A stretch of DNA of 14,613 nt from an uncultured Clostridia bacterium (lineage in GTDB: Bacteria > Bacillota > Clostridia > TANB77 > CAG-508). Positions 1 to 6,645 of the stretch are shown one piece after another; position 1 is the stretch's first letter; each line of letters starts with the position of its first letter. A model generated the notes under the pieces. It was not told the DNA's origin and ran no database searches. It saw nothing but the letters and a program-made list of their open reading frames with translations. The stretch covers positions 1 to 14,613 of the forward strand of contig CALXPX010000023.1 of the NCBI GenBank assembly GCA_944390305.1, in the 5' to 3' direction. The position numbers and the translations under genes are program-made.

Positions 1-27
1 TCATATAAAATTACCTTTTGGCACTAT

Positions 28-58
28 TTTATACTCGATTTGTGTGTGTATTTTTCAA
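28..58 (-). promoter_or_regulatory. possible promoter reading out of the left edge
   Basis: On the minus strand a TTGAAA box (53-58) is followed 19 bases later by TATAAA (28-33). It lies just beyond the strong terminator at 77-105, where the next minus-strand gene beyond the window would be expected to start. The spacing is two bases longer than ideal and no start codon is visible inside the window, so this is a weak call. Confidence 0.3.
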
Positions 59-76
59 CAGAAATAATTATATCAA

Positions 77-105
77 AAAAAAAGCCTTTTGACAAGGCTT
101 TTTTA
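77..105 (-). terminator. Rho-independent terminator (bidirectional hairpin)
   Basis: The arms AAGCCTT and AAGGCTT enclose a five-base loop, with flanking A and T runs that extend the stem. On the minus strand the hairpin is followed by nine Ts. It lies 160 bp downstream of the pilin/SUMF1 gene and most likely ends that transcript. The symmetry would also let it work on the plus strand. Confidence 0.85.
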
Positions 106-264
106 GTATTTTATTGGTACATTTTTGTTTATGTAGCAATATATATAATCTTTTAAACTAGCATGCAAGCTAATCTTTACTTACTTCTCTATTAATTCTT
201 TTATTTTCAAACTTTTATTATATAATCTATTGGCTACTTACAGTATCAATACATCTGTACGTAA

Positions 265-735
265 CTATGAGATGTAAAGTGTAACACGAGCTGAATAGCA
301 GCCTCCGCCATAAAAGTCCACCATGTCATTGCCACGGTTTGCCGCTGGAAGGCTCGAAGCAGGAATACTAAAGTAGCCTCCACGAACAATGCGGTTGCTA
401 GTAGAGTTTTCCTCTTGCGTCCAATCAAAGTAATTACCTGCTAAGTCAAATATTTCATTTGCCTTGTATCTTGAATCTGAACCTGTATCTATTGGCGATC
501 CACTATAATTTCCCCAAGAGCTTGAATCTGTATCTGTATTATACCCTTTTCTTCTTAACCAACTTATTGTTTCATCCCACTGACATCCATATATCATTAT
601 ACTTTTTACATCTGTGTTATTTTTTATTACATTTTGACATGCTTTATATAATCCATACCAACTTCCCGCTTCACTTGATGCTGCTTTTGCTGCTGTTAAT
701 ACTTTCCCTGCTTTTACTGTAGGATTATTACTGTT
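265..735 (-). pseudogene. C-terminal SUMF1/FGE-like domain, out of frame with its N-terminal half
   Basis: This stretch reads openly in the frame shifted by one base relative to the gene at 714-1472. It carries the rest of a formylglycine-generating-enzyme (SUMF1/EgtB/PvdO superfamily) fold: YGCQWDETISWL, then DLAGNYFDWTQE (compare the family's DMAGNVWEWT), RIVRGGYF (compare R-x-LRGGSW), ANRG, and a terminal ARVTLYI strand. The first in-frame ATG is at 597, but no ribosome binding site precedes it and the homology runs upstream through 598-735 (a PTVKAGKV...SWYGLYKACQNV segment). It is therefore the severed 3' half of one ~402-codon gene, not an independent gene. Such C-terminal domains on clostridial surface proteins often lack a proven enzymatic role, so a structural or ligand-binding role is equally likely. 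A sequencing or assembly error of one base would restore the full gene. Confidence 0.65.
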
Positions 736-1472
736 CCAGTTAGTTCATATCTTCCTATATAAAACCCATGATATTTTTTTACACTATCACTCATTGCTTT
801 ATATTCCGAAACAAAACTATCTGCCATTTCTTTTGTACTTTCTAAACCTAATATTTCTTGGTAAATTTGGGGGATTGTATCATAATTACTTAATACGTCT
901 GGCTCTCTTATTCCACTTGTTCCTGGTGTTCCTGCTGTAAATGACTCTCCTTCTCTTACTCTTAATTTACTATATATAGTAGTTTGAGTTTCTACTCCGG
1001 TTAGTGTTGCTGTTTTTTCTTCAAACATTGTACTTGGATCATCTACTGGTACCCATACGAATTCATTTGTTCCATCCGTTATTATTATTCCTTCATCTAC
1101 TACTGTATTTGAATCTTCTGCAACACAAAATCCTTTTGGAATTGTTACTTCTTTTTCATTATCATCTTTTATTGTTTCTGTTTCTTCAAACTTTTCTCCT
1201 CCTACCACATCTGAAACCTTTTTATTGTCTCCACCATCTGTAACTTTTTCATTCATATAATCATCTATAAAATTTACTGCCTTATTTAATTCGTCTTGTT
1301 CATCTGCACTTGCTATTTCATATCTATCTACTGCATTCCCAGCCCTTGTAAATATTCCATTACTTCCTATTGTTAGACTTATTGCTACACTTGCTAATAT
1401 TAGTAACACTATTATTGTTACTACTAATGCTATTAATGTTATTCCTTTTACATTACTTTTTACTTTTTTCAT
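714..1472 (-). CDS. pilin-like (type IV prepilin N-terminus) surface protein, N-terminal half of a SUMF1 fusion
   Basis: The 252-residue frame starts with MKKVKSNVKG followed by ITLIALVVTIIVLLILASVAI, a basic leader and a Gly-hydrophobic segment resembling a type IV prepilin, with cleavage expected after Gly10. The usual Glu at mature position 5 is Ala here. An acidic, Ser/Thr-rich ectodomain follows, then the start of a SUMF1-like fold (EFVWVPVDDPS near 140 and KKYHGFYIGRYE near 234-245). After RYE the frame runs into an artificial tail (LTGTVIILQ) and stops at 714. The true continuation is in another frame, and the switch must fall between about 717 and 744. The start is secure: AAGGAGGAA lies ~10 bases upstream. 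The likely product was an exported, membrane- or pilus-anchored protein displaying the C-terminal domain outside the cell. Its last 9 residues are not native if the frameshift is real. Confidence 0.75.
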   Translation of the reverse strand: MKKVKSNVKGITLIALVVTIIVLLILASVAISLTIGSNGIFTRAGNAVDRYEIASADEQDELNKAVNFIDDYMNEKVTDGGDNKKVSDVVGGEKFEETETIKDDNEKEVTIPKGFCVAEDSNTVVDEGIIITDGTNEFVWVPVDDPSTMFEEKTATLTGVETQTTIYSKLRVREGESFTAGTPGTSGIREPDVLSNYDTIPQIYQEILGLESTKEMADSFVSEYKAMSDSVKKYHGFYIGRYELTGTVIILQ

Positions 1473-1623
1473 TTTGTTCTTTCCTCCTTTTTCTTCTGAT
1501 AGTGCATATTACATATGTTTTATAATCAATTTTATTTTGCATTTGTTACTTATGCTTAATTATTTTTATTAATTATTTAATTCTATTATTTCATTATTAT
1601 ATTTTTTATTCTTTAGATAACAA

Positions 1624-1661
1624 AAACTATGCCTTTTAGATTCTCCTAAAACGCATAGTTT
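1624..1661 (-). terminator. terminator-like hairpin below the 17-codon ORF and the STAND gene
   Basis: The two arms of 16 bases (AAACTATGC..TTTTAG and CTAAAA..GCATAGTTT) pair with a single mismatch around a six-base loop. On the minus strand the stem is followed by TTTTTGTT, so it can end the short transcript from the promoter at 1777-1805 and any read-through from the STAND gene. Its 32-base core (1627-1658) resembles the hairpin at 14176-14207 in length, loop size and most stem bases. Confidence 0.7.
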
Positions 1662-1694
1662 CTCTATGTTTATTTATGTTTATCTTATTAAATT

Positions 1695-1748
1695 CTACGA
1701 TATATATATATATATATATACAGCCTCAAGACTTCTAGAGTTTTTCAT
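1695..1748 (-). CDS. 17-residue ORF with its own promoter and RBS, function unknown
   Basis: The ATG at 1748 is preceded by AAAGGAG (SD CTCCTT on the plus strand at 1756-1761) at an ideal seven-base spacing, and by a TTGACT-17-TAAAAT promoter whose start site would be ~22 bases upstream. The predicted peptide is MKNSRSLEAVYIYIYIS, ending at TAG 1695. The Tyr-Ile repeat is encoded by a (TA)10 tract, so gain or loss of a single TA unit changes the frame. One alternative frame ends a few codons later and another runs into the hairpin at 1624-1661. It matches no family I know. It may be a real small protein, a leader peptide, or the translated part of a ~150-nt small RNA. Confidence 0.4.
   Translation of the reverse strand: MKNSRSLEAVYIYIYIS
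1700..1720. repeat. (TA)10 dinucleotide tract
   Basis: A pure run of ten TA units lies inside the 17-codon ORF. Tracts like this are prone to strand slippage. Here any single-unit change alters the reading frame of the small ORF. Confidence 0.9.
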
Positions 1749-1776
1749 TTGTTCTCTCCTTTATTTTACTTTCTTT

Positions 1777-1805
1777 ATTTTATATATATTTATTTTTTTA
1801 GTCAA
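1777..1805 (-). promoter_or_regulatory. promoter of the short transcript with the 17-codon ORF
   Basis: On the minus strand TTGACT (1800-1805) is separated by 17 bases from TAAAAT (1777-1782). The RBS and ATG of the small ORF follow at the distance expected for a ~22-nt leader. It lies downstream of the STAND gene stop (1904) and so makes a separate transcription unit. The rest of 1473-1903 contains only AT-rich sequence, plus a short 7-bp inverted repeat (CGCATGT...ATATGCG, 1847-1871). Confidence 0.6.
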
Positions 1806-1903
1806 TAGCTTTTTCATATTTAAATGTTTATTAGAAATCTTGCAGCCGCATGTGGTTTTGAGTATATGCGACAGTAATTTGCAAAATTTTTTTAATATAA
1901 ATA

Positions 1904-4900
1904 TTAAGCAAAAATATTCCAATCATTATTATTTTCATCTATTTTTCTAATGTCTACTATTGTATCTTTTATTCCATTTAGTATTTCAAGTACATTATTA
2001 TTTTTAAATTTTTTCATAAGTTTTTTATGATCTTCAAATTTAAATAAATCTGACTTTGTACCATATATAATTCCAAGTACTCCTGCGTAATAGTTCCAAA
2101 TATAATAATTAACATCATTATTTAAAAGCTTTTTGAAAACATCTCTATATTCACATAAATATTTATTTAATTTACTACATTTATTAATATATTTAAAATC
2201 TTTATATGAATAACTTTCTTCTTTTTTCTTCTTTTCGATTGTAGCATAGTATTCATCATACAAACCATCAATATTTATTAATATTTCTCTTAATAGTTTG
2301 TATATAAGAATTATATGGATATAAGCTTTCATTTTTCCACTATAAGTAGAATATTTCTTTTCTAAGCTCTCAATACTGCTTTGTGTTTTTGAATTCATAA
2401 GTTCTTCAACATTTTTCTCTCCCCATTCACTTTTGACTACATCAAAAAGATGGTTGATCTGGCTATACATACTTATCATAAATATTTTTATAATCAATTT
2501 TTCTAAAGATGAATTTGTATATTTATTATCCAGAATAGAATTTAAACATTTAATTACTTCTCCATATATTGCATCATAATTATTATCTATGTCTTTCAAA
2601 TATTCATCTATATAATCTTCACAATAACTGTAATAATAGCCACAACCATATCTTGATATTTTTTCTTCATCTTGATAATATTTTAATGTTTTATATAATA
2701 TTTCATATCCCATATGTATGTATTTTAATCTTTCATCTTTATTTTCTGTATATATGCAAATAACTTTAAATGCCACATACAAGGCTGCTGACATTTGTAT
2801 ATTAATATCTGTAATTTCATCGTTTTTTTCAATCATTAATGTACCATATTTTGCAATATAGTCAGTTAATGTTTTTCTTTTATCTTCTTGCAATTTTTTT
2901 GCCATGTTTTCTACTTCATTTGTCACAATTATAAAAGCACGTTTTGTTATTTCACTATTACATTCATTTTTTTCTATGTATTTATCCATTATTTCTGAAT
3001 ATAAAGATGGCATATAAATTATATTTTCCTTTAGTAAAAATACTTCTGCCTCATTAGTCAATTCATTGTCTTTTCCATAAATTTCTTTAAATCTATTAAT
3101 TAAATTCTTTAAAATTTCGAGTGCTTTTGTTTTTATTTCTGGATTATCTACTAAAACTATACCATAATTATTGCTTCCACCTAAATAACTTATTACAATT
3201 TCATAAAATCCATTAATTATGTCTGTATCAAGTGTTTCATTAATGATATATTGTACTAAATATATATAGTTAATTACTATTTCTCTTTCTTCTTCGTTTT
3301 TATTAAGTGAACATGCATTAAATATACTCTTTAACATATTTGTTGTAAGAAATTCCGGATTTTGTTTTAACAAACTAATTCCCTCTTTAAGCCTTTCAAT
3401 ACTATGATTTTTTGCAATTCCTATTGTATCAAAAAGTGTTCTTACATATAATTTATTTTTTTCTCCATTATATTCATCTAATAAAGCATTCATTAATGCT
3501 ATATTTTCTTCATATTTAATATGGGCATGACCACATAAAGTCAACATTTTAATATAATATATACTGTCTTTTCCTAACTCTTTTTCTACAATTTCAATTA
3601 AATTGTTATATTGACTAATGTAATCTATTGATCTACTGCAATTTTCAATAAATCTTTTTACGTGGTAAATATTATGTGTCATATTGTAATTATTAATAAT
3701 CTCTGCTAGTTCTAAACTTTTATATCCTAGTAATATTTTAAATTCTTCTTCATTACTATATTCAAATTTACTTCTTAAATAATTTTCTATATCTGGAATC
3801 ACTATTTTTTCTTCATATTTATTTTCGTATTCCTCAACTTTATTAATTATAAATCTCGCTTTATTAATAAATTCTGTTTCATTATTTGCTTTTACAATTT
3901 CTTTTACCAAATTCAAAATTATATTTTTAAAATTTTTCTTAGAGTTATAATTATCTATATTTATTTCTTTTTTTTCATTATCTTGTTTTTTATTCTCTAA
4001 AGCAATTTCTTCTATTTCTTTATCTATATAATTTTCTAATATTTTAAAATACTTATTCTTTAATTGTTCATTAGTGTTTGCTACAATTATATCTTTAAAG
4101 GACGAATTTATAGAATATAACTCTCCTTCTTTTTGGATAAACGAAAAGTCTTTTATTTTTTCATATAGAGAATATGAAAAAGTTCCTAATATCGATTTTG
4201 ATATTTCCTCTATATTATCATCTGTCCAGTTAGGAAGAAATGCTAGCATTGTAGTAAAATCTTTTTCTTGATCATTCATATATATTAAATATCTCTTTTG
4301 TAGTTCTGTTGTATCTTTTCCAAAATCAGAAATTTGAGGCACCTTATTTTGATTTACCAAAGAAATATATGTATCTACACATATATCTAAATATTTAGGT
4401 GCTCCATGAGTCAAATCATATATATCACTAATTAATTTCTCATCTTCAATTCCAGATTTATTAAAAAAATATTTTGTATCTGCTAATGATAAGTTTCCTA
4501 ATAAATGTTGGTTAATTGAATCTTTCCAATCTTTATCATATTCTTCCCACTTTAATTTTTCTCTTCCAGCAATTACCCATATTGTATTAGGTACATTTAA
4601 TATTAATCCATTTTCTCCTCTTAAAAACAAATCTTTATCCAATGAATTTTGCTTTTCAAATTCATTAACTAATTTTTCATATGTATCAATAAAAAATACA
4701 AATGGATATTTTAATTTTTCTACATTATTCTTAAGGTCTAAAGCAAAATAATATGGTAAATTTTCATATATTTCTGAAGGTTCCATATTATCTACATTTC
4801 CAAGTTGAGTTTTTAATTTATTATTTTCTAGTCTATTTTGCAAAATATTTTTAGCTTTATCTGAGTAATAAATTACTTTAGAAATTGTACCTATAAGCGG

Positions 4901-5359
4901 TATTTCATTTATAACATCTTTTAGAAAAGATAATTCATTATTTTCATCAAATATACTTGATAATTCTGGTTTTGTAGCATTTTTTCCCATTTTTACTTCA
5001 TATGTGTAAGATACTAAATCGAAAAGTGGAAATGTAAAATTATATTTACCTTTTAAAATTCCTTCAATATATCTAAAGATTTCAAAAATATCATTATTAT
5101 AATTATCTAGCTTTTCAAAATCAATTAATATATATTTTGCATCTTTATATTTTCCTCTTATCTCTTCTGTTAACTTCCTTAATAAAGTTGACTTTCCTAT
5201 TCCTCCCATTCCATAATATGTAATTACATCTACTTTATTATTATCCTTTTGCTTCTTTTCAAATGTTTCCCAAAATACTTTTCTAGGTTCTTCCCTATCT
5301 GTAAATTCTTTTATTGCTTTCCATTCGCTCTTACTATTACTATTTATAAACTTTGGCAT
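1904..5359 (-). CDS. STAND-class P-loop NTPase with long helical C-terminal region
   Basis: The ~1151-residue protein is an intracellular signalling NTPase of the STAND group. It starts with a FTDREEPRKVFWETFEKK segment (the usual entry to this module). Next come Walker A GMGGIGKST (residues 50-58), a Walker B-like FVFFIDTYEKL with Asp225, a sensor strand VIAGRE with Arg266, LLGNLSLADTKYFF near 287, and THGAPKYL carrying the GxP motif at 319-321. The remaining ~800 residues are predicted to be helical and Lys/Glu/Tyr/Ile-rich with no motif I recognise; they probably form a repeat scaffold that senses a ligand. There is no recognisable nuclease, TIR, protease or membrane effector domain at either end. 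The start is the ATG at 5359 (AAGGGTGGA upstream), not the GTG at 5383, which lacks an RBS. It follows the membrane-protein gene by 42 bp without a terminator, so the two are probably co-transcribed. Antiviral defence is a reasonable guess from the family but is not shown. Confidence 0.85.
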   Translation of the reverse strand: MPKFINSNSKSEWKAIKEFTDREEPRKVFWETFEKKQKDNNKVDVITYYGMGGIGKSTLLRKLTEEIRGKYKDAKYILIDFEKLDNYNNDIFEIFRYIEGILKGKYNFTFPLFDLVSYTYEVKMGKNATKPELSSIFDENNELSFLKDVINEIPLIGTISKVIYYSDKAKNILQNRLENNKLKTQLGNVDNMEPSEIYENLPYYFALDLKNNVEKLKYPFVFFIDTYEKLVNEFEKQNSLDKDLFLRGENGLILNVPNTIWVIAGREKLKWEEYDKDWKDSINQHLLGNLSLADTKYFFNKSGIEDEKLISDIYDLTHGAPKYLDICVDTYISLVNQNKVPQISDFGKDTTELQKRYLIYMNDQEKDFTTMLAFLPNWTDDNIEEISKSILGTFSYSLYEKIKDFSFIQKEGELYSINSSFKDIIVANTNEQLKNKYFKILENYIDKEIEEIALENKKQDNEKKEINIDNYNSKKNFKNIILNLVKEIVKANNETEFINKARFIINKVEEYENKYEEKIVIPDIENYLRSKFEYSNEEEFKILLGYKSLELAEIINNYNMTHNIYHVKRFIENCSRSIDYISQYNNLIEIVEKELGKDSIYYIKMLTLCGHAHIKYEENIALMNALLDEYNGEKNKLYVRTLFDTIGIAKNHSIERLKEGISLLKQNPEFLTTNMLKSIFNACSLNKNEEEREIVINYIYLVQYIINETLDTDIINGFYEIVISYLGGSNNYGIVLVDNPEIKTKALEILKNLINRFKEIYGKDNELTNEAEVFLLKENIIYMPSLYSEIMDKYIEKNECNSEITKRAFIIVTNEVENMAKKLQEDKRKTLTDYIAKYGTLMIEKNDEITDINIQMSAALYVAFKVICIYTENKDERLKYIHMGYEILYKTLKYYQDEEKISRYGCGYYYSYCEDYIDEYLKDIDNNYDAIYGEVIKCLNSILDNKYTNSSLEKLIIKIFMISMYSQINHLFDVVKSEWGEKNVEELMNSKTQSSIESLEKKYSTYSGKMKAYIHIILIYKLLREILINIDGLYDEYYATIEKKKKEESYSYKDFKYINKCSKLNKYLCEYRDVFKKLLNNDVNYYIWNYYAGVLGIIYGTKSDLFKFEDHKKLMKKFKNNNVLEILNGIKDTIVDIRKIDENNNDWNIFA

Positions 5360-5401
5360 AACTTTTCCACCCTTCACCAACACTAAGCAATTTTTTTCTT
5401 A

Positions 5402-6139
5402 TTAATCTTTTGTATCTTTTTTCTTTTTTGTACTCTTCATAACAGTCTTGCCTTTTTCTACAGTATCTGCTGCAACTTTTTTAACTTTTTCTTTAATTGT
5501 TTCAAATTTAGGAAACGCTTCAATAAGTCTATTACCTCTCCATGTTTTCCTTAGTACTTCTTTTACTTTTTCAGTAATTTCATTAGTATTATCTTTTCTA
5601 CTTTCTTTAGATACATTTTTTACTGCCTTAGTTACTTTAGAAATTACATTAAAAGATAATATCATATCTGTAATAAATACAATAAATAAAATTATACTAA
5701 TTATATTTATTATGTTTGTAGATATATTACTTAATAAATTATAAAAAAATGGATTTAAAATATATATTATAGCTAATCCTAATAATCCAAAAGGTATCAT
5801 AGTTTCTAAGCAAATTCTTCCATTTATATTAAATCTATTATTACTATAATCCCACCATCTTGCATGAAATAATTTTTCCATAGCCCAGCTTGTAAAATAT
5901 TCAAGTATTCCACATAATATAACCGCTAAACAAAATACAACAATCCAATCATCTTTATAACTAGTTAGTGCTAAAGTAATAATAATCGCTCCGCATCCAT
6001 ATATAGGGCATATCGGTCCTATTAAAAATCCTCTATCTACTAGCTTTTTTTCTATGACAGAACATAATGTAACTTCTATTGCCCATCCTAAAAAAGAATA
6101 AATAATAAATAGTAAAAAATATAACGATAAATTTTCCAT
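5402..6139 (-). CDS. PF06541-type (putative ABC transporter permease, CmpB-like) membrane protein
   Basis: This 245-residue membrane protein has about five transmembrane stretches (roughly residues 5-25, 38-60, 65-85, 113-135 and 140-163). It carries the hallmark of the PF06541 'putative ABC-transporter type IV' family: YSFLGWAIEV near the N-terminus, RGFLIGPICPIYGCG (36-50), LEYFTSWAMEKLFHARWWDYS (79-99) and INGRICLE (105-112). The C-terminal ~75 residues are strongly basic and cytoplasmic (ending in KKKKDTKD). The biochemical function of the family is not established, and no ATPase subunit is nearby. The start is supported by AAGGAG eight bases upstream and by the TTGAAA-17-TATAAT promoter. 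It is the first gene of a likely two-gene unit with the STAND NTPase, which makes a membrane partner role for that protein worth considering. Confidence 0.8.
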   Translation of the reverse strand: MENLSLYFLLFIIYSFLGWAIEVTLCSVIEKKLVDRGFLIGPICPIYGCGAIIITLALTSYKDDWIVVFCLAVILCGILEYFTSWAMEKLFHARWWDYSNNRFNINGRICLETMIPFGLLGLAIIYILNPFFYNLLSNISTNIINIISIILFIVFITDMILSFNVISKVTKAVKNVSKESRKDNTNEITEKVKEVLRKTWRGNRLIEAFPKFETIKEKVKKVAADTVEKGKTVMKSTKKKKDTKD

Positions 6140-6174
6140 TGTTACTCCTTAATTTTGGCATTTTTTGCATTTTC

Positions 6175-6203
6175 ATTATACAATATAACATTAGAAATTT
6201 CAA
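6175..6203 (-). promoter_or_regulatory. promoter of the membrane protein / STAND unit
   Basis: TTGAAA (6198-6203) and a perfect TATAAT (6175-6180) on the minus strand are 17 bases apart. The expected start site is ~30 bases above the ATG at 6139. Confidence 0.75.
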
Positions 6204-6293
6204 TTTTTTAATTCAATTTTTATTTTACTCTTTATTTTTTTTTATTTTTATGATAATATATTGTCGAAGTTTGTCTAACATAGGAGGAAAATT

Positions 6294-6575
6294 ATGAAAT
6301 TCAATAAATGTTCTCGTTGTGGTTGCTTTTTTGCATCAAGTGATGACGTATGTCCAAGTTGCAAGTCAAAAGATGAGATTGATAAAAATACATTAAAAAA
6401 TTATCTAGATAATAATGATGCTCCTTTATCTCTTGATAGTTTATCTTTTAACTCAGGAGTTGAATTAAAAAACATAAGCAGATATATGGAATCTAAAGAA
6501 TTTTCAAATTATAAGAAATTATTTTCAAAAAATGATCCTGGAAATGGATTTGAAAATGTAAAAATTAGTTTATAA
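6294..6575 (+). CDS. small zinc-ribbon protein with HTH-like segment
   Basis: This 93-residue protein is the only large plus-strand gene. It begins with a treble of Cys pairs: C6-x2-C9 (CSRC) and C20-x2-C23 (CPSC), a typical four-Cys zinc ribbon. A predicted helical region follows (NTLKNYLDNNDAPLSLDSLS, then VELKNISRYMES). It resembles the short 'zinc ribbon plus helix-turn-helix' proteins of Firmicutes such as the YvyF/TIGR03826-like flagellar-operon proteins, but the match is by pattern only and no flagellar gene is near. The start is certain: AGGAGG at 6282-6287, six bases upstream of the ATG. It is divergent from the membrane-protein gene and convergent with copA. A regulatory role is plausible but unproven. 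Confidence 0.8.
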   Translation: MKFNKCSRCGCFFASSDDVCPSCKSKDEIDKNTLKNYLDNNDAPLSLDSLSFNSGVELKNISRYMESKEFSNYKKLFSKNDPGNGFENVKISL

Positions 6576-6610
6576 AAATAGCTTATTAATACTAATATTA
6601 GTAATAAAGT

Positions 6611-6645
6611 AAAGAAATGTATAGTTTAAAACTACACATTTCTTT
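6611..6645. terminator. bidirectional terminator between the zinc-ribbon gene and copA
   Basis: The 17-base arms AAAGAAATGTATAGTTT and AAACTACACATTTCTTT pair with one mismatch and almost no loop. On the plus strand they are followed by a T-rich tail, and on the minus strand the arm itself ends in TTTCTTTACTTT. The copA stop codon (6632-6634) lies inside the hairpin, so one compact element serves both convergent genes. Confidence 0.8.

Noticed and set aside
246..428. 60-codon minus-strand ORF over the SUMF1 domain region
   Set aside because: It lies in another frame of a region whose other frame encodes the SUMF1 motifs, and has no RBS. It is a shadow.
5360..5383. GTG start at 5383 for the STAND NTPase
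   Set aside because: No Shine-Dalgarno sequence precedes it, whereas AAGGGTGGA precedes the ATG at 5359.
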